A stretch of DNA of 64,000 nucleotides from Bradyrhizobium huanghuaihaiense (GTDB lineage: Bacteria; Pseudomonadota; Alphaproteobacteria; Rhizobiales; Xanthobacteraceae): positions 1 through 64,000 of the forward strand of contig NZ_VLLA01000016.1 in the NCBI RefSeq assembly GCF_007830635.1. The letters are read 5' to 3'. The stretch's first letter is position 1; every line of letters starts with the position of its first letter. The translations under genes and the position numbers were made by a program. The notes beneath the pieces were generated by a model. It ran no database searches and was not told the origin of the DNA. It saw nothing but the letters and a program-made list of their open reading frames with translations. Shown in pieces: positions 1-11,006 of the stretch.

Positions 1-234
1 GAATCATGCGCGCCATTCATGAGCCCCGCGCATAAGTCCAATCGAGTCTTGCCCACTAATCGGTGCGCGCGCGGCCGGCTAACTCCCCTGTCAACCCGCC
101 ATCCGGCCAGGGCGCTCGTGCGGGCATTGCGCGCGCATTGGTCTTGAAGTGTTCATCATTGCCGCCCATCCTGTGGGGCCCGCGCGATGGCGAACACCCT
201 GCTTTTTCCGCGGTTTTTTGAGTGAGGACCTGGG

Positions 235-1440
235 ATGACTGGACCGGACGGAAGCGAGCGATTTGTCAAAAAGCACGATTTCGTTCAGATGCGGCATTAC
301 GCAATAGCGGGCGTCCTCGCGGCTTCATTCGCCCTCGCCGGTTGCGGACAGCCGACCTCGCAGGCCGCCGCGCCGCCGCCCGCGCCGGTGACGGTCGCCC
401 AGCCGGTCAAGCGCACCGTCACCGATTGGGATGAGTTCACCGGCCGCTTCGAGGCGGTCGAGGAGGTCCAGGTGCGCCCGCGCGTCGGCGGCTTCGTCAA
501 CTCCGTCGAATTCCAGGACGGCGCCATCGTGCGTCAGGGCGACTTGCTCTACGTGATCGACCCGCGCCCGTTCGAGGCGGTGGCCGAGCAGGCCGACGGC
601 CAGCTCTCCGACGCACGCGCCAAGGTCGAGCTTGCCAAGCGCGAGCTCGACCGTGGCCTGAACCTGGTTCAGACCAGTGCTGTCTCCGAGCAGGCCGTCG
701 ACCAGCGCCGCCAGGCCTTGCAGGCCGCGCACGCTGCGGAGACGCAGGCCGCGGGTGCGCTGAAGGCCGCGCGGCTCAATATCGAGTTCACGCATGTAAC
801 CGCGCCGCTCACCGGCCGCGTCAGCCGCCATCTCGTCAGCCCCGGCAACCTCGTGCAGGGCAGCGATACCGGCACCTCGACGTTGCTCACCTCGATCGTC
901 GCGCTCGACCCGATCTACGTCTATTTCGACATGGATGAGGCGACCTTCATCAAATACAGCAAATTGTGGTTCGCAGGTAAGCGCCCGAGCTCGCGCGATA
1001 CGGCAAACCCGGTGCAGGTGACTCTCGCCGGCGAGACCAAGCCGTCGCATGAAGGCACCATCAACTTCCTCGACAACCGCCTCGACGTCTCCACCGGCAC
1101 GCTGCGCAGCCGCGCCGTGATCAAGAATACCGACCTGTCGATCCTGCCCGGCCAGTTCGGTCGCGTCCGCCTGATCGGCAGCGCGCCCTACGAGGCGCTG
1201 CTGATCCCCGACGTCGCCGTTGCGACGGACCAGTCCCGCAAGATCGTGTTCGTGGTCAAGCCGGACGACACGGTCGAAGCGCGCCCCGTCGTGCTCGGGC
1301 CGCTCGACGAAGGCCTGCGCGTGATCCGCGAAGGACTGAAGGCCGACGACCGCGTCATCGTCAACGGCATCCAGCGCGCCCGCGTCGGCGCCAAGGTCGC
1401 CCCGCAGACCGCGCAAGCCCCGGCTGGTGGCAAGTCATGA
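235..1440 (+). CDS. RND efflux pump periplasmic adaptor (membrane fusion protein)
   Basis: Periplasmic adaptor that links an inner-membrane RND pump to an outer-membrane channel. The N-terminus carries a lipoprotein signal ending in the lipobox LAGC (residues 34-37 from the first ATG), so the protein is probably lipid-anchored in the periplasm. Barrel-sandwich (VQVRPRVGGFV, IVRQGDLLYVIDPRPF), helical hairpin and beta-barrel regions follow in the AcrA/MexE order, and 401 residues is normal for the family. The stop overlaps the pump gene start by four bases (ATGA), so the two are co-translated. The ATG at 235 has a GAGGA sequence upstream; an internal ATG at 289 gives a more typical short signal peptide but has no obvious ribosome site. 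No outer-membrane channel gene lies next to it. Confidence 0.93.
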   Translation: MTGPDGSERFVKKHDFVQMRHYAIAGVLAASFALAGCGQPTSQAAAPPPAPVTVAQPVKRTVTDWDEFTGRFEAVEEVQVRPRVGGFVNSVEFQDGAIVRQGDLLYVIDPRPFEAVAEQADGQLSDARAKVELAKRELDRGLNLVQTSAVSEQAVDQRRQALQAAHAAETQAAGALKAARLNIEFTHVTAPLTGRVSRHLVSPGNLVQGSDTGTSTLLTSIVALDPIYVYFDMDEATFIKYSKLWFAGKRPSSRDTANPVQVTLAGETKPSHEGTINFLDNRLDVSTGTLRSRAVIKNTDLSILPGQFGRVRLIGSAPYEALLIPDVAVATDQSRKIVFVVKPDDTVEARPVVLGPLDEGLRVIREGLKADDRVIVNGIQRARVGAKVAPQTAQAPAGGKS

Positions 1441-4400
1441 ATCTCGGCCGTCTCTCCATCAATCAGCCCATCCTGGCGATGGTGCTGTCGATCGTGCTCT
1501 TGATCGTCGGCGCGCTCGCCTACACCACCTTGCCGGTCTCCGAATATCCGCAAGTGGTGCCGCCCACCGTCGTCGTCACCACGCAATATCCCGGCGCCTC
1601 CGCGCAGACCGTGTCCGACACGGTCGCAGCTCCCATCGAGCAGGAGATCAACGGCGTCGAGGACATGCTGTATCTCTACAGCCAGGCGACCTCGAACGGC
1701 CAGCTCACCATCACCGTCACCTTCAAGCTCGGCACCGATCTCGACAAGGCCCAGGTGCTGGTGCAGAACCGCGTCGCGATCGCGCAGCCGCGCCTGCCTG
1801 AGGAGGTCCAGCGCAACGGCGTCACGACGCGCAAGAACTCGCCCGACATCCTGATGGTCGTGTTCATGCTGTCGCCCGACGACACGTTCGACCAGCTCTA
1901 CATCTCCAACTACGCGTTGCTCCAGGTCCGCGACCAGCTCTTGCGCATCGACGGCGTCGGCGACATCCAGATCTTCGGCGCGCGCGATTATTCGATGCGG
2001 CTGTGGCTCGATCCCGACCGCATCGCCAATCTCGGCCTGACCTCGACCGAGGTGCTGGCGGCGATCCGTGCCCAGAACGTGCAGATCGCGGGCGGACAGA
2101 TCGCCGAGCCGCCGATCGCGGACCGTGCCTTCCAGCCGAACCTCACGTTCACGGGGCGGCTCAAGGACCAGAAGCAGTTCGAGGACATCCTGATCAAGGC
2201 CGGCTCCGACGGCCGCACGGTGCGGCTGCGCGACGTCGCCCGTATCGAGCTCGGTGCGCTCGCTTACTCCACCAACAGCTTCCTGCTTCGCAAATCGGCG
2301 GTGGCCATGCTGGTGACGCAGCGGCCCGGCTCGAACGCGCTCGCGACCGCGAAGCACATCTCCGACACCATGACGAAGCTGAAGGAGAGCTTTCCGAAGG
2401 GCCTCGACTACAATATCGGCTACAACCCGACCGAGTTCATCGCACAGTCGGTCCACGAGTTGATCAAGACGATCTACGAAGCGATGCTGCTCGTGGTCAT
2501 CGTCGTGCTGGTGTTCCTGCAGGGCTGGCGGCCGGCGATCATTCCGATCATCGCAATCCCGGTCTCGCTGGTCGGCACCTTCGCGGTGATGGCGGCGCTC
2601 GGCTTCTCCATCAACAATCTCACGCTGTTCGGCCTCGTGCTCGCGGTCGGCATTGTGGTCGACGACGCCATCGTGGTGGTCGAGAATGTCGAACGCCATC
2701 TCGAGCACGGCCTCAGCCGGCGCGATGCCGCGCTGAAGACCATGGAGGAGGTCGGCGGCGCGCTGGTCTCGATTGCGCTGGTGCTGTGCGCGGTGTTCGT
2801 GCCGACCGCGTTCATCGGCGGCATTTCCGGGCAATTTTTCCAGCAATTCGCCGTCACCATTGCGGTCGCGACCGCGATCTCCTGCTTCTGCTCGCTGACG
2901 CTGTCGCCGGCGCTGGCCTCGCAGATTCTCACCCCGCATGAGGAGAAGCGGCCGCCGGCGAGCTGGAATGTCATCGCGCGGGCGTGGGGTGCCTTCACCG
3001 GCGTGTTCAACCGCGTGTTCGACCGGCTCTCGCACGGCTATGCCGGCCTTGCCAATTTCGTGATCCGGCATTCGGTGGTGATGCTCCTGATCTATGTCGT
3101 GCTGATCGGCAGCGCCGGTTGGCTGATCGTGACCACGCCGCAAGGCTTCATCCCGGCGCAGGATCGCGGCTACGTCATCATCTCCGTGCAATTGCCGGGC
3201 GCGGCTTCGCTGGCGCGCACCACGGAAGTCGTGCGCGAGATCGAGCGGATCTCGCTGGATACGCCCGGCATCGTCCGCGTCGCCGCCTTCGCCGGCTTCT
3301 CCGGTGCGACGCGCACGCAGGCCGGCAACGCGGCGGCGCTGTTCCCGGTGTTCGACGAGCCCGAGGTGCGGATCAAGAAGGGATTGACTGCGAACGCCAT
3401 CACGGTCGAGCTGCGCAAGCGCCTGTCCGCGATCCAGGGCGCCTTCATTATCGTGATTCCGCCGCCGGCCGTGCCTGGCATCGGCACCGGCGGCGGCTTC
3501 ACCATCCGCATCCAGGACCGTCAGGGCCGCGGGCCTGAGCTGCTCGCCGCGGCCACCGACGAGCTTGTCGCCGCGGCGCGCAAATCGCCGTCGCTGCTCG
3601 GCCCCACGGTGTTCTCCCCGTTCTCGGCCAACACGCCGCAGCTCTTCGTCGACATCGATCGCACCAAGGCGCAGAAGCTCGGCGTGCCCATCGCCAACAT
3701 CAACGACACGATCCAGACCTATTTCGGATCGACCTATGTCAACGACTTCAACCTGTTCGGCCGCACCTATCACGTCACCGCGCAGGCTGATTTCCCGTTC
3801 CGGAAAGAGCCAAGCGACCTCTCGCGCCTGCGCACGCGCAACGCCTCCGGCGACATGGTGATGCTCGGCAGCGTGGTCGAGTTCAAGGACGTGTCGGGTC
3901 CGGACCGCGTTGCGCGCTACAATCTCTATGCGGCGTCCGAGCTGCAGGGCGAGCCGGCGCCGGGCACCAGCTCGACCACCGCGCTCAACACCATCAAGAA
4001 GCTCGCCGACGACACTCTGCCGAGCGGCTTCACCTTCGAATGGACGGATCTGTCCTATCAGCAGATCACCGGCGGCAATGCCGGCCTGCTCGTGTTCCCG
4101 ATCTGCGTGCTGTTCGTCTATCTCGTGCTCGCCGCACAATATGGCAGCTGGACCCTGCCGTTCGCGGTGATCCTGATCGTGCCGATGTGCCTGCTGGCGG
4201 CCACCATCGGCGTCCGCATCATGGGACAGGACGTCAACATCCTGACCCAGATCGGCTTCGTCGTGCTGGTGGGACTGGCGGCGAAGAACGCGATCCTGAT
4301 CGTCGAATTCGCGCGCGACATCGAGAACGAAGGCAAGCCGCGGCTGGAGGCCGTGATCGAAGCCTGCCGCTTGCGCCTGCGGCCGATCCTGATGACCTCC

Positions 4401-4604
4401 TTCGCCTTCATCCTCGGCGTGCTGCCGCTGGTGATCTCAACCGGCTCCGGCTCCGAGATGCGCCAGGCCGTCGGCGTCGCCGTGTTCTTCGGCATGATCG
4501 GCGTCACCCTGTTCGGGCTTCTGTTCACCCCAATCTTCTATGTGGTGGTGCGGAACCTGGCCGAAGGGCGGCGGGACAAGAAGCCGGAGGTGGTGGCTCC
4601 TTAA
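1437..4604 (+). CDS. RND multidrug efflux permease (HAE1 family)
   Basis: Inner-membrane proton-driven drug efflux transporter of the AcrB/MexF type. Its 1055 residues match the family length. It opens with the typical NQPILAMVLSIVLLIVGALA helix. The fourth membrane helix contains the double aspartate used for proton relay (GIVVDDAIVVVENVERHLE), and the C-terminal half repeats the 12-helix topology (GFVVLVGLAAKNAILIVEFA). It overlaps the adaptor gene by four bases, forming a two-gene efflux operon. Substrate cannot be read from the sequence. No TetR-type repressor lies beside the pair in this window. Confidence 0.96.
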   Translation: MNLGRLSINQPILAMVLSIVLLIVGALAYTTLPVSEYPQVVPPTVVVTTQYPGASAQTVSDTVAAPIEQEINGVEDMLYLYSQATSNGQLTITVTFKLGTDLDKAQVLVQNRVAIAQPRLPEEVQRNGVTTRKNSPDILMVVFMLSPDDTFDQLYISNYALLQVRDQLLRIDGVGDIQIFGARDYSMRLWLDPDRIANLGLTSTEVLAAIRAQNVQIAGGQIAEPPIADRAFQPNLTFTGRLKDQKQFEDILIKAGSDGRTVRLRDVARIELGALAYSTNSFLLRKSAVAMLVTQRPGSNALATAKHISDTMTKLKESFPKGLDYNIGYNPTEFIAQSVHELIKTIYEAMLLVVIVVLVFLQGWRPAIIPIIAIPVSLVGTFAVMAALGFSINNLTLFGLVLAVGIVVDDAIVVVENVERHLEHGLSRRDAALKTMEEVGGALVSIALVLCAVFVPTAFIGGISGQFFQQFAVTIAVATAISCFCSLTLSPALASQILTPHEEKRPPASWNVIARAWGAFTGVFNRVFDRLSHGYAGLANFVIRHSVVMLLIYVVLIGSAGWLIVTTPQGFIPAQDRGYVIISVQLPGAASLARTTEVVREIERISLDTPGIVRVAAFAGFSGATRTQAGNAAALFPVFDEPEVRIKKGLTANAITVELRKRLSAIQGAFIIVIPPPAVPGIGTGGGFTIRIQDRQGRGPELLAAATDELVAAARKSPSLLGPTVFSPFSANTPQLFVDIDRTKAQKLGVPIANINDTIQTYFGSTYVNDFNLFGRTYHVTAQADFPFRKEPSDLSRLRTRNASGDMVMLGSVVEFKDVSGPDRVARYNLYAASELQGEPAPGTSSTTALNTIKKLADDTLPSGFTFEWTDLSYQQITGGNAGLLVFPICVLFVYLVLAAQYGSWTLPFAVILIVPMCLLAATIGVRIMGQDVNILTQIGFVVLVGLAAKNAILIVEFARDIENEGKPRLEAVIEACRLRLRPILMTSFAFILGVLPLVISTGSGSEMRQAVGVAVFFGMIGVTLFGLLFTPIFYVVVRNLAEGRRDKKPEVVAP

Positions 4605-4643
4605 GTGCAAGTGGTGGCCACCGGCATATCCTCACTCGGCGCT

Positions 4644-4776
4644 GTCGTCCCCGCGCAGGCGGGGACCCATAACCACAGGGCGGAGTTTGGGGCGAAGCTG
4701 GTAACTCCTAGTCTTCGTCAAACCTCTCCCTGTGGTTATGGGTCCCGGGCTCGCGTTGCGCGCGCCCCGGGACGAC
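4644..4776. repeat. Palindromic intergenic repeat, family A
   Basis: Long imperfect inverted repeat with ends GTCGTCC and GACGAC. Inner arms read GGGGACCCATAACCACAGG and its complement around a roughly 45-base centre. First of six family A copies in the window (also near 12389, 14321, 15792, 17408 and 40072). Confidence 0.9.
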
Positions 4777-4894
4777 ACCATTTTTGTCGCCCCACCTTCA
4801 TACTAACGACCAACATGCAATGGGTGGGCACGCGCGGGGTTCTTCCCTAATATCCGCGCGATTTCAAAACAGAACACTGCTGGGAGCTAACAGA

Positions 4895-6088
4895 ATGAAA
4901 TCACCCCTTTTGGCCGCCGTCGCAACCTCGGCCCTGCTGCTGGCAGCGCCGGCCTCTGCGCAAGGCGTCAAGATCGGCATCCTCAACGACCAATCCGGCG
5001 TCTATGCCGATTACGGCGGCAAATGGTCGGTCGAAGCGGCCAAGATGGCGATCGAGGATTTTGGCGGCGAGGTGCTCGGCCAGAAGATCGAGCTCGTCAC
5101 CGCCGATCACCAGAACAAGCCGGACCTGGCGAGCTCGATCGCGCGGCGCTGGTACGACGTCGAGAACGTCGACATGATCACGGAGCTGACGACCTCATCG
5201 GTCGCGCTCGCGATCCACGAGCTCTCCAAGGAAAAGAAGAAGGTCGACATCGTCGTCGGCGCGGCAACCTCGCGCCTCACCGGTGACGCGTGCCAGCCCT
5301 ACGGCTTCCACTGGGCCTACGACACCCGCGCGCTCGGCGTCGGCACCGGCGGCGCGCTGACCAAGGCCGGCGGCGACACCTGGTTCTTCCTCACCGCCGA
5401 CTACGCGTTCGGCTACGCGCTGGAGAAGGACACCAGCGAGATCGTCACGGCCAATGGCGGCAAGGTGGTCGGCTCAGTGCGCGTGCCGCTCAACTCGTCG
5501 GACTTCTCCTCCTTCCTGCTGCAGGCGCAGAGCTCGAAGGCGAAGATCGTCGGCCTCGCCAATGCCGGCCTCGACACCACCAACTCGATCAAGCAGGCGT
5601 CCGAATTCGGCATCGTCGCCAGCGGTCAGAAGCTCGCCGGCCTCCTGATGACGCTCGCCGAGGTGAACGGCCTCGGCCTGCAGGCCGCGCAAGGCCTGGT
5701 GCTGACCGAGGGCTATTACTGGGATCTCAACGACAAGACCCGCAATCTCGGCGAACGCTTCCTCAAGCGCACCGGCCGGATGCCGAGCATGATCCACGCC
5801 GGCACCTATTCGGCGACGCTGAGCTACCTGAAGGCGGTCAAGGCCGCCGGCACCAAGGATCCGGAGGCCGTCGCCAAGAAGCTGAAGGAACTCCCGGTCA
5901 ACGATGACTTCGCGCAAGGCGGCAAGGTGCTCGAGAACGGCCGCATGGTCCACGACATGTATCTGTTCGAAGTCAAGAAGCCCTCGGAGTCGAAGAAGCC
6001 CTGGGACTATTACAAGCTGCTCGCCACCGTCCCCGGCGACAAGGCCTTCTTCACCGCCAAGGAAAGCGGCTGCCCGCTGACGAAGTGA
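4895..6088 (+). CDS. Branched-chain amino acid type ABC substrate-binding protein
   Basis: Periplasmic solute-binding protein of the LivK/Peripla_BP_6 type, 397 residues. The start at 4895 is chosen because it follows a GGGAG ribosome site and gives a clean signal peptide cleaved after ASAQ. The mature protein begins VKIGILNDQSGVYADYGG, typical of this family. The family binds amino acids, amides, urea or aromatic acids, and the ligand cannot be fixed here. No LivHMGF permease or ATPase genes lie beside it, so it is an orphan binding protein that must use a transporter encoded elsewhere or act in sensing. It is flanked by intergenic repeats on both sides, which suggests a single-gene transcript. 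Confidence 0.92.
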   Translation: MKSPLLAAVATSALLLAAPASAQGVKIGILNDQSGVYADYGGKWSVEAAKMAIEDFGGEVLGQKIELVTADHQNKPDLASSIARRWYDVENVDMITELTTSSVALAIHELSKEKKKVDIVVGAATSRLTGDACQPYGFHWAYDTRALGVGTGGALTKAGGDTWFFLTADYAFGYALEKDTSEIVTANGGKVVGSVRVPLNSSDFSSFLLQAQSSKAKIVGLANAGLDTTNSIKQASEFGIVASGQKLAGLLMTLAEVNGLGLQAAQGLVLTEGYYWDLNDKTRNLGERFLKRTGRMPSMIHAGTYSATLSYLKAVKAAGTKDPEAVAKKLKELPVNDDFAQGGKVLENGRMVHDMYLFEVKKPSESKKPWDYYKLLATVPGDKAFFTAKESGCPLTK

Positions 6089-6095
6089 CGCGTAG

Positions 6096-6178
6096 CGTCA
6101 TTCCGGGGCGATGCGAAGCATCGAACCCGGAATCTCGAGATTCCGGGTTCGGCGCCAATGCGCCGCCCCGGAATGACG
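6096..6178. repeat. Palindromic intergenic repeat, family B
   Basis: Inverted repeat with arms CGTCATTCCGGGGCG and CGCCCCGGAATGACG and an inner hairpin GAACCCGGAATC/GATTCCGGGTTC. It lies just after the stop of the binding-protein gene and could act as a transcript end. A second copy is near 31738. Confidence 0.88.
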
Positions 6179-6204
6179 GCGCGATTTGGAGCCGCAGCCG
6201 CCCC

Positions 6205-6591
6205 TCACACCAACCGCAACACCACCGCACCCAGCGCCCCCGCCCACAGCGTAATCGCGGCGAGCGCCTGGATCGCAAATCCGGGGCCGCGTTTTGCTGC
6301 GGCCTGCGAATACCCAATGAAATAGACGATGCGGCCGACGATCCACACCGCGCCGATCGCCGCTGCAATGGCATCGCTGATATAGATCGCGAACAGCCAG
6401 AGCGCCGGCAGGACAATCGGCATCCATTCCAGCGTATTCGCCTGGATGCGGAAGGCGCGCTCGAAATCCGGATGTCCCGATGTCGCCGGCACCTTGATCC
6501 CCGTCCTCGACCGCGCGCGCGAGACGTTGATGGTGACGAAGAAATAAAATGCGATCGCCAGCAGCGTGACGAGGGCAGTGAGGTGATACAT
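6205..6591 (-). CDS. MAPEG family membrane protein
   Basis: Small integral membrane protein of the MAPEG (membrane-associated eicosanoid and glutathione metabolism) family, 128 residues with about four hydrophobic helices. The segment FERAFRIQANTLEWMPIVLP matches the conserved second-helix region (RxxNxxE) of the family, and GRIVYFIGY follows in the third. The start at 6591 (MYHLTALVTLLA) is preferred over a longer reading frame because a GGGGA ribosome site lies about ten bases upstream and it gives a helix at the N-terminus. Bacterial members may have glutathione transferase or peroxidase activity, but the role here is unknown. It lies downstream of the exporter operon on the same strand with an 86-base gap. 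Confidence 0.85.
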   Translation of the reverse strand: MYHLTALVTLLAIAFYFFVTINVSRARSRTGIKVPATSGHPDFERAFRIQANTLEWMPIVLPALWLFAIYISDAIAAAIGAVWIVGRIVYFIGYSQAAAKRGPGFAIQALAAITLWAGALGAVVLRLV

Positions 6592-6677
6592 CGCGAATTT
6601 CCCCAGAGCGTTTTCGAGCGAAGTGGATACAGGTTCGCGTAAAGAAAACGCGTCAAAACTAGAATCCAGACCGCGCC

Positions 6678-7760
6678 TCAATACCCGGTCAGCTCGAGAT
6701 AGCCAACGCCGTCATGCGTGCCGGCAAAGCTGATCGGCCCTTCCCAATAGGAGAAGCCAGTCCCCATCCAGGCGTCCGGATTGAGCGGCTTGCACAGGAT
6801 CGAGAACGAGCGCGAGGGGATCGCGATCTGCCACTCCACCGGCAGCTTGCGCCCCGCAACCTCCGCTGTTGCCTTAGGCATCATCTGGATATCGCCACCC
6901 GCAATCATCTGCGTCTCGCCCGTGGCGCTGATCCAGTTGCCGAACGGATAATCCTTGCCGTCCTTCTGCCGCAGCCGGTACAGCATCAGCTTGTCGCCGG
7001 ATGCAAGATGCAGCGACAGCCAGTCCCAGCCGGTCTGGTCGGCGTCGAGCGGCTGGCTGCTCCATTCGCGGTCCATCCAGGCCTGGCCTGTGACATCGAC
7101 CGGCTTGTCATCGATGCTGAGCGTGCCGCGCGCGCGGTAGAACGGCTGGCTGTAATAGTACGACGCTTGCCCGCGCTCCGACTTGCGGCTGTAGCCGCGA
7201 TCGCCCTGGAGCACCACCGGACGATCGGCCTCCAGCGTCAGCGCGTAGCTGAAGTCGGTGCCGGAAGCTTTCAGCGTCAGCGGTGCCAACGTGCGATCGT
7301 CAGTCCGCTCAATGCCCTTCATCTCCCAATCGTCGATCCAGGCCGCAAACGGCTTTGCCGTGACGCCGGCCTGCCCGATGCCGCCGCGCGAAAACACTTC
7401 GCTGAAGCGATGCGTGCCGGCGCGCGTCACCGCCGCATGCGCCATCCAGATCTGCTGATTGGCCCAGCCCTCGCCCTGCGGCCCCGGCTGGGCCGCCTGG
7501 CGAAACAGCGTCCATTGCAGGCCGCAGGCCGCGCCGCTGGCATCGACGAGATTCGCCGTGAGATACCACCACTCGATGCGAAACTCCGGATGCGGCCCGT
7601 GATCTCCGGGGAAGGTGAATGTCTTTCCCGGCGTCACCTTGGCAAAGCCGTCGGCGGTCTCGCCGAGCCCGGCGTAGCCTTGCGCGCCGGCGCGGCGTGC
7701 CACGGCGAGTGCGGCGATGCCGCCGGCAAAAGCGCGCCGCGAGATCTTGTCAGCGCTCAT
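6678..7760 (-). CDS. AttH/CrtC-like secreted protein (carotenoid 1,2-hydratase fold)
   Basis: Exported 360-residue protein of the AttH/hydroxyneurosporene synthase (CrtC) lipocalin-like family. The N-terminus has a twin-arginine signal (ISRRAFAGGIAALAVA, cleaved after AGAQG). The family hallmarks are visible: a motif near IEWWYLTANL early in the mature protein and AWMDREWSSQ in the second half. Its start overlaps the end of the FtsX-type permease gene by 11 bases, so it belongs to the exporter operon. Ligand or reaction is unknown. A carotenoid substrate is unlikely because no carotenoid genes are nearby; the arrangement recalls the Agrobacterium attEFGH genes. The start at 7760 is chosen for the Tat motif. 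Confidence 0.85.
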   Translation of the reverse strand: MSADKISRRAFAGGIAALAVARRAGAQGYAGLGETADGFAKVTPGKTFTFPGDHGPHPEFRIEWWYLTANLVDASGAACGLQWTLFRQAAQPGPQGEGWANQQIWMAHAAVTRAGTHRFSEVFSRGGIGQAGVTAKPFAAWIDDWEMKGIERTDDRTLAPLTLKASGTDFSYALTLEADRPVVLQGDRGYSRKSERGQASYYYSQPFYRARGTLSIDDKPVDVTGQAWMDREWSSQPLDADQTGWDWLSLHLASGDKLMLYRLRQKDGKDYPFGNWISATGETQMIAGGDIQMMPKATAEVAGRKLPVEWQIAIPSRSFSILCKPLNPDAWMGTGFSYWEGPISFAGTHDGVGYLELTGY

Positions 7761-10208
7761 TGGCAAACACCTTGACGAGGCTCGCCGGCTGCATCCGCGC
7801 CAGCCGCAGCATCGGCAGCAGCGCCGCAAGCAGCGAGGCCAGCAGCGCGACCGCGACCAGCTCGATCAGCTGCAGCGGAAACACATGGAACGGCAGCCGC
7901 CAGCCGAACGCTTTCACGTTCACGATGGCGATCAGGCACCACGCCACCAACAGTCCGAGCGGCACGGCCAGCAGCGCCGTGAACAACGCGACCGACAGCG
8001 TCTTGGTCAATTCGATCGCGGCAAGGCGCGGCCGCGTCAGGCCGATCGCCCACAGCGGGGCAAGCTGCGGCAGCCGGGAATTCGCCAGCGTCAGCAGGCT
8101 CGTCAGCAGCGCGATGCCGGCGACGCCGAGCGTGAACGCATTGAGGGCCGAGGTCACCGCAAAGGTGCGGTTGAAGATGCGAATCGATTCCGCCTTCACC
8201 GTCGCCTGGTCCGCGACGCTGCGGTCGTCGAGCGCAAACTGCTTCTGCAACGCCGCGATCAGGCCCGGGATCTTGTCGTGCGCGACGACCAAGCCGATCC
8301 GTGTCTGCGGCGTTTGCGGAAAATGCCGAATCAGCGCCGCGACATTGACGGCGAGCTGGCCCTTTGGATTGCCGTAATCGGCATAGATGCCGACGATGTC
8401 GAGCTCCCAGGTCCCGCCCGGTGCCGGCACCTCGATCACGTCGCCGACGCGGACGTTGAGGCGGCGGCTCAGCTGCTCACTGATGAAGGCGGCATTGCCC
8501 GGTACGAGTTGCGTCCATGCGCGCGGCGCGGTCTCCAGCAGAGGCCAGCGCTCGCGATAGAGCGCGTGATCGGGCAGGCCGAGCAGCTCCACCGGCTGGC
8601 CCTGAACGTGAGTCTCGGCGCGCCCGCCCGACAGGATCGCCTGCACGTCGCTGCGCTCCTTCAGCCAGTTTCGGATCGCGACGCCTTGCGCGTTATCGGA
8701 GGCGCTGATGTAGACGTCGGCCGCGAGCCGCCCGTTGAGCCAGCCGATGAAGGTGCGGCTGAAGGTTTCCACCATGGTGGACACCCCGACATTGACGGCG
8801 AGCGCCAGTAGCAGTGCCATCAGCGCAAGCGACAGCCCCGAGAGCTGCTGCCGGCTGTCCGCCCAGAACCACAGCGCGATCGGCCCGCGCGCGCTGCGCT
8901 GGCCCAGGAGCAGGATGATGTCGAGGAACGCCGGCAGCAATAGCGCCGCGCCGAGCATTAGTGCCGCAAGCACGCCAAAACCCGCGATCAGCGATTGACC
9001 GTAGTGAAGCAGCAGCAGCGCGACCGCGAACACGGCGCAGGCCGCACAGCTCTGCAGCACCAGCCAGCGGCGCTGCCGCTGCTGCCAGGCGCGCGGCTGG
9101 GCGGTGGCCAGCACCGGCATCCGGATCGCCTTGATCAGGCTGGTCGCCGCCGCAACAAGCGCGCCCGCAACGCTGATGCCGATGCCAGCGAGCCACCATT
9201 CAGGCCGCAAGCTGAGTTGCCCGGGGATTTGCGCGCCATAGAGTCCCCGCAGCGATGCCGCGACATCGGGCAGCAGCGCGGCCGCGATGAAATAGCCGCA
9301 GACGAGGCCGATCAGGCCTGCGACCAGCGCCAGTGCCACCAGCTCGATCACCAGCACGGTGTTGACCAGCCGCGCCGAGGCGCCGCAGGCCCGCAATGTG
9401 CGCAGCATCGGCAGCCGCTGCTCGAAGGCAAGGCCCACGGCCGAATTGACGATGAAGAGGCCGACGAAGAACGAGAGCAGGCCGAAAGCGGTGAGGTTGA
9501 GATGGAAACTGTCGGTGAGACGCTCCAGCTCCGTCTCTGCGTTCGGCTCGACCCGCTGCAGCTGGTCGCCGACGACGCTCGCGAGCGGCGCCTGCCTGCC
9601 CTTTGGCTTGCCGATCAAGAGCCGCGAGACCTGATCCGGCTTGTTCAGCAGTCGCTGTGCCACGCCGATATCGACCACAAGCACGTCGGGGACCAGCTGC
9701 GGCAGCACGCGCAGCGGCGGCAGTTTTGCGCCGCTGCTGATCGGAGGTGCCGCGCCTTCCGTTTCCTGCAAATCGCTCAGCGTCTCCTTCGCCACCAATG
9801 TCTGGCCGGGAGGCGCAACAAAGCTGCGCAAATCCGAGGCACCAAGGCGCGGCGCATTGCCGACATCGACCGGCATCGTCACCGGCTCGATGCCGAGCAG
9901 CCGCACCGAGCGTCCGCCCACCTGGACGCGTCCCTCCAGCACCGGCGACACCGGCCAGCCGGCGCGGCGGAGTTTTACGAACAGCTCCTGCGGGAAGATT
10001 GCCGCATTCGGCGCCACCAGCATCGCCGTGCGCACGCCGCCGAAGGTCGCCGCGGCACGGTCATAGGCATTGCGGGCCTGCTGGTTGATGGCCTGCACGC
10101 CGCTCCACAGCGCGGTCGCCGCGATCAGCCCGATCAGCAGCGTCGCGAACTGCATGCCGTGGCGCCGCCAATGGCTCAGGAGCACCGCGAGCACCCAGAG
10201 CGCGCGCC

Positions 10209-10212
<4 letters not shown>
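7750..10212 (-). CDS. FtsX-type ABC transporter permease (YbbP/AttFG-like)
   Basis: Large inner-membrane permease, 820 residues, with an N-terminal helix (FATLLIGLIAATALWSGVQAI), a periplasmic domain and two FtsX modules, about eight to ten helices in all. It resembles a fusion of two smaller permeases, as in YbbP or the AttF plus AttG pair. Family members drive export of lipoproteins or mechanotransmission, powered by a MacB/LolD-type ATPase. The ATPase gene lies immediately upstream with a four-base overlap, and the AttH-like gene overlaps the 3' end. The tight coupling of all three argues that the permease and ATPase export or process whatever the AttH-like protein handles. Confidence 0.9.
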
Positions 10213-10868
<656 letters not shown>

Positions 10869-11006
10869 TGCGCCGTACGGAATTTAACTCAATGCTGCGT
10901 AGCACACCTGCCGTGGAATTGCCGGGGTTGCGTTGGCTTTCAAGCCGTTGTTAGCTCCCAAGACGGCCAAATCAAAAAGTGCCGACAATAAAGACATACG
11001 GGGAGA

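Noticed and set aside
1..234. Possible small gene or terminator before the efflux operon
   Set aside because: No frame with a ribosome site and no hairpin with a T-run was convincing.
1188..4139. Long open frame of 983 codons on the minus strand opposite the RND pump
   Set aside because: It is antisense to a complete RND permease; composition is Arg/Asp/His-rich with no domain, as expected for GC-rich antisense frames.
6678..7760. Carotenoid 1,2-hydratase as the exact function
   Set aside because: No carotenoid genes nearby and the gene is coupled to an exporter; only the fold is supported.
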